Shown in pieces: positions 59,708 to 64,000 of a stretch of DNA of 64,000 nt. A model generated the notes under the pieces. That model was given only the letters and a program-made list of their open reading frames with translations. It searched no databases and was not told the DNA's origin. The DNA is from Membranipora membranacea. Taxonomy: Eukaryota > Bryozoa > Gymnolaemata > Cheilostomatida > Membraniporidae. The position numbers and the translations under genes were made by a program. Numbering within the stretch: the stretch's first letter is position 1; every line of letters begins with the position of its first letter. Where the stretch lies: positions 17,296,001-17,360,000 of the forward strand of contig OU612075.1 of assembly GCA_914767715.1 (NCBI GenBank), read 5' to 3'.

Positions 59708-59995
59708 ATCGCTTCTCGGCCTATTGGCTAAGAACAAAGTGTCATGGCTAATGGCTGATTAGTGCCTGTTTCAGTTTCTGGCAGCTTGCTGCACACTCAC
59801 GATTAGGAGGTCCACCATGGCCTCACCTCTAGGATGCATTCTAGCTTGCTAGGATGTATCACACTCTCAGTATGAGGACTCCAGGCAACTTGCGTCCCTC
59901 TTTAGGGGCAGCCCACCCTCTGTTTTGTCATAAACAGGACATATGTTTCGTGGCCAGTCAGCAAGCTGAAACTGATGTAATATTTAAACTCAGGG
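59708..59995 (+). repeat. U2 snRNA-headed SINE-like repeat, copy 2
   Basis: Same structure as the copy at 6039: the head matches U2 nt 1-30 at about 28 positions (ATCGCTTCTCGGCCT, GGCTAAGAACAA), then the shared body (GATTAGTGCCTGTTT, AGGATGTATCACAC, CAACTTGCGTCCCTCTTTAG, TTTTGTCATAAAC). The two copies differ by scattered substitutions and small indels. Confidence 0.7.
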
Positions 59996-60119
59996 CTCCG
60001 CCAAACAATTGCCATTACTCTCCTGCACCTCTCATCCACTAATATTCTACTAGTCAATAAAAAATTTAGAAACAGCCATTGCTACTATAATGTTCTTAAA
60101 CTGACTACATATAGACCCA

Positions 60120-60360
60120 ATATTGACGGCATATTGACCCAAAATTGTCCTTAAACTGAGCAAAAGTTGACCTTATATTGATGTCAGATCACCTCCAAAT
60201 CTCTCTAATATTGACATCAGTTGGACATCAAACTGACGTTGATCATCAACCCCATCTGGACGTTGATTAGCGTTTCACCTCAGACCCTAAAATCAATGTC
60301 AAACTGATGTCGGCACTGACGTCAGTCGGACCTCAATTGGACGTCCGGGTGCCTGCTGGG
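60120..60360 (-). repeat. Diverged GACGTCA-type minisatellite
   Basis: Sequence related to the 55.4 kb array but mostly in the opposite sense (CAATTGGACGTCC, TGATGTCGGCACTGACGTCA). It ends in TGCCTGCTGGG directly before the hAT-like MITE. Confidence 0.6.
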
Positions 60361-60731
60361 ATGTATTGCATAGGACTGCTGCAGTTCCTGATTTTGGGCT
60401 TAGTGTTGGGGGTTGGAAGGATGGAAGCTCTATTTGCTTTGCAGTTGCCAATTTGGCTGCACATCACACTTTTAACTGCCAAAGTTGGATCATTTATCAT
60501 ACCCCTAACACTTTCTGATTGGTTGGAACATATTGTTGTGATGTTGCTTTGAAATGTGTCAATATGACCCAACCAATCAGAAAGTGTTTCAGGTATGATA
60601 AATGATCCAACATTGGCAGTGTGATGTGCAGCCAAATTGGCAACTGCAAAGCAGATAGAGCTTTCATCCTTCCCACCCCCCACCCACACCAAGCCCAAAA
60701 TCAGGAACTGCGGCAGTCCTATGATGTATTG
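60361..60731. mobile_element. hAT-like foldback MITE, copy 2
   Basis: A 355-bp element (60369-60723) with the same ends as the copy at 42818 (CATAGGACTGCTGCAG; GGAAGGATGGAAGCTC) and a perfect 8-bp target duplication, ATGTATTG, on both sides (60361-60368; 60724-60731). The arms are as long as half the element; the inner part (CACTTTCTGATTGGTTGG) differs from copy 1. Confidence 0.85.
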
Positions 60732-61424
60732 TGTGATGTAATTTTTACTCTACTCTGCTACAGGCTATGATCAACCAAGCCCCCCACCCAAAAACTAGGA
60801 GTGGTTGATCATGGACACATGCAACTTACTCCAGATTCCTGCACTTGAGACTTGTTTCTTTCATAATAAAAATCAATGTTAGTTATTTATGTGACAGTTA
60901 GCGTGAGACACGTTGTCTTTGGTGGTCTCATCCTAGTAGCCAATTTTGACATTTTAAAACTGGAAAATCTCATCTTTACCATATGCACTGCATCACTGTG
61001 TGAGGAAAATCTCCCAATGCTGTTAAAAGATGAATCGATACTCGTTTGTGGACTCTCATCACAGACTAGCTAGTCCATTAATTGTGTTAACTACTCTGCA
61101 CCAGAGAGAATCCATTCTCCCTGTCTGCACAATCTTCCAAGTTGCCTCATGATTTCTTGTACATTTACTGTTAACTTGTTATGATGAGTGATATCTGTAA
61201 GAGAATAATTACTTAAACACATAGCACTCATAGAGGATCAAGTGTGAATGGGTCAATGTGATCAGTCTGCTAGCCTGTTTTTTTACCAATATCAAACACC
61301 ATCCGCACTAACTTCTACTTGCTAACACATGGAGAAGTGTTATGTTTGAAGAGGTATGTTTTTATAAAGCGGTTGATCACCAGTGGCTTTTACAATGTGT
61401 TGTCTTTCTTAGTAGACAGATAGA

Positions 61425-64000
61425 ATGGAGGATGAATACAGAGCAGTGGCAGATGTAGCCAGTGATAATGAGGATGAGGTGTTTGACGAACAATTAGACT
61501 ATGATGATGATGAATCCAACAGACATGGAATTAGTAGTAAGCAAAGCCATAAAGGTAATAACACCGGAACACCTTCATACAGATCAATTGAAAATATGGG
61601 GCTCTCGTCACACAAATATGTGTGCAGAGCTGTCACAGTTAGGTGACCTGTTATCACTTTTCTGACCTGATCTGGCAAATTCTAGCATTGTCTCTTAATA
61701 CATGTGCAGGAACTCGTGTAGAACGACCAAAATATGAGATATAATTATGACCACAACTTGTAGGCAGCCCGACCCCCATGAGAAAATCATCGCAGCTATG
61801 GAATCTAATATCGATAGGCAAATTTGGTTTATCACTTGAAGCAGCTGTGCTCCAACCCAACTTCCATAGCTGAATCACATTCCATCACACCACCAAATCT
61901 TGACCCTTCCAGCCACAAGCAGCAGCTCAAACTATTTGAAACTGACCATATATGCTTCTATTAAATGGTAATTTTTTTATGAGTACAATAATGGTTAAGC
62001 TAAATGATACTTGAATCTCAGAAATAATTGACTGTTTACAAAGGTACAGTTAATGAGAGTGATGATGCAGATAGTGACTTTGATGATGGCGGATGTCAGG
62101 ATATAGACGGAGGTGGAGAGGAACAGTACACTAGTATACAGGAGAGTCAGTCAAGAAAACAGCAGTCGTAAGTATTCTAGAGATGTCAACAAAGAAAAAA
62201 AAAATTATCCGTATTTAATGTGTGTAATATAAGCTGGCTCACTCCCACTGCAGTCAACTGACTACTGTGATTTATTGGACCCCAAGTGTGCTCCGACCTG
62301 CCTATACACTGAGAGCAAGTCTGGCGCAGACATTGAGGCCTTGCCCTTAAGACACCCTCTATTTCGTCACCCATTCTTCAGAATGTGGTGAGTGACTTAA
62401 CCTTGCGATTTTATCCAATATTTTAAGCAACATATTAGTGCCTGTTTGCCAATACCAGCCATATTAGTCATTTACTAGTCGCAGCGATAGAGCTAAAATA
62501 CACAGCAGGTAACCTTATAATATTGTACTTCCTTCTAAGCTTACATCTATTTTTAACCTCAACTATTTTCAGAATAGAACATGGTACCCACGATGACATA
62601 CAGATAAACTCTTCTGAAGAAACTATGAGAGTTATGTATGAAGAGTTACAGCTGATCAGCGCACAGCTCAAGGTATTTACTAAACCAAATACACACAAGT
62701 ATAATATTTATTGATTCTTTTTCTAGGGAGGTGAATAAATACCTTAAGGTGCCTTAACCCAACCTACAGATATACAGAGGAAGTATTTGACTCTGAACTG
62801 AAATAAGTTGTTTAAATATAGTTTAAATAGGTCACTGAAATTCATAGATAGCTCAACATAGCCGCGCAAGACGTCTTTTTGCACACCTTGTCTTCTTTAC
62901 TATGTGCAAAAAACTTATTGCAGCCTGGTAGTGTGGAACACCCCCTGTTGCGACACATATGCCTGGCTTAGGAGTTGTCTCCTTTATACATTAAAAGGGA
63001 TAACTCCAGAACGCAGCGACATTCCATCCTCACGGTGATAAAATATGTCATCTTCATCACAGGATAGTTGGAATTTTTTCATCTTTTAAACTTTTTTGGC
63101 ATTACTTGATTTGATAAGAGTTCTTTTCAAAAACAGCCATCGAGAAAAAAGGAAAAAGCTATTTCATCAGGATGAAGAAAAAAGTAATCAGAAAAATGAC
63201 GCCTGAGTCACTTTTGCTTGATGTTTAGCGTAGATTACATGGTATATTGTTAAAATTAGGTGCTACAATATTATCAAAGAATTTATTTGAAGTTTGAAAT
63301 TAAAATTGTCAATTGAGTGAATTTTTGCTCATCCAAATTGGTGGTTTCAATATTCTGTACTACAGACAAAGAACATGGAGCTGTTTGAAAGAGAGAAAAC
63401 ATTAGAGGAGAGAGAAAGAAAGCTGGAGCTAAGGGAGATAGAATTAGAGAAGATATCATACAAGCTAGCCGTGACATGTCAGACTAAAGTTAATACTCAC
63501 CAGATTACTGAGCAGTTACAGGTGAAATTTAGATCAAGTGACAAATTCCTGCCTTCAAAGACGCCTATGTGCAACATGTGCTTAGTGTTCTTCCTGTTTT
63601 TTGTATATTTTTGGGACATACATTTAAAGAGATTTTAAAATTTAATCAAGGCGTGATATTGATCTTAGTTGTAACACCATTCTTGGCACATGTTGGTGAT
63701 CATGTATACATATACATGTGCGATGTGATGCTTGTTTCTTTTTGCAAAACATATCGTTTAATTGAGCAGATTGTGGCTCTATTGGTTTTTCACGATTGCT
63801 CAATTTGTAATCACTTTCTCATTTGCTTGACCGGTACTGACATGAAGTAAATTCCATACAAAAAGGTAAACAAAACAACACCTCCATGCATGTATGTATG
63901 TATATAGAGCATTCTTGATGATTATGACAGCTATTTTGCAATGTGCTGAGGAAATTTGTGGGCATGATATTCGAGCTGTCTTGTTTGTGAGGCGATAATT
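61425..64000 (+). CDS. Acidic coiled-coil protein, CCDC138-like (5' part only)
   Basis: Exons seen: 61425-61554, 62044-62167, 62573-62672 and 63366-63521, all in frame; the gene runs past the window end. The ATG at 61425 opens a very acidic region (ASDNEDEVFDEQLDYDDDES; SDDADSDFDDG). Exon 3 has MRVMYEELQLISAQLK and exon 4 a heptad-rich helix (ELFEREKTLEERERKLELRE). The YDEL..QLK segment followed by a RERFLLERE-type coil is what I recall of CCDC138, a centrosome or cilium-associated protein. The match rests on this short stretch only. Exon 1 has a second phase-1 donor (TTAGTA|GTAAGC, 61537) that would drop about 18 bases. Other coiled-coil families cannot be excluded. Confidence 0.55.
62245..62400 (+). 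repeat. SINE family 1, 5'-truncated copy
   Basis: CCCACTGCAGTCAACTGACT, AGTGTGCTCCGACCTGCC, GGCGCAGACATTGAGGCC and CCCTTAAGACACCC match the other copies; the tail includes AATGTGGTGAGTGAC. It lies in an intron of the CCDC138-like gene. Confidence 0.75.

Overview
This window looks like nuclear DNA of a non-vertebrate animal. It is AT-rich. Genes are split by many GT-AG introns, mostly a few hundred bases to about 4 kb long. It holds LINEs, tRNA- and snRNA-headed SINEs and foldback DNA elements. It also encodes a Shark/HTK16-type kinase (SH2, ankyrin repeats, SH2, tyrosine kinase), a family known from sponges, cnidarians and insects but, as far as I know, not from vertebrates. I cannot name the phylum; a sponge, cnidarian or lophotrochozoan would all fit.

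Layout. 1-5600: no gene seen. About 5615-8542 (+): an unrecognised single-pass membrane protein. 10265-32746 (+): an ARMC3 orthologue whose 26 exons I could join in frame end to end. Its introns carry a nearly intact LINE (17.4-20.7 kb), an inverted-repeat DNA element (26.1-27.5 kb) and several minisatellites. 34506 to about 43610 (-): the Shark-type kinase, 16 exons, all phases consistent. 43.6-47.0 kb: SINEs and other repeats. 47052-53518 (-): a flavin-containing monooxygenase, 10 exons and 521 codons, with a 1.5 kb foldback element in one intron. 53.5-61.4 kb: a repeat-rich gene desert with a LINE relic, a 91-bp minisatellite, SINEs, a decayed coding sequence and a hAT-like MITE. 61425 to beyond the window end (+): the first exons of an acidic, coiled-coil protein that resembles CCDC138.

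The neighbouring genes do not look like one pathway. ARMC3 and a CCDC138-like protein both point to cilia or sperm biology, while the kinase and the monooxygenase are a signalling and a metabolic enzyme. The most unusual points are: two phase-0 cassette exons that insert 45 residues with DDYD motifs between the glycine loop and the catalytic lysine of the Shark kinase; a chain of phase-1 exons, two of them 15-nt microexons, that inserts a Gly/Lys- then His/Met/Ser-rich linker between ARM repeats of ARMC3; a duplicated ARMC3 exon pair; an exon/donor junction amplified eight times as a 26-bp minisatellite; and two copies of a repeat whose head is the first 30 nt of U2 snRNA.

Exon limits were read by eye from splice sites, frame and similarity to remembered family sequences. 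No alignment or transcript data were available.
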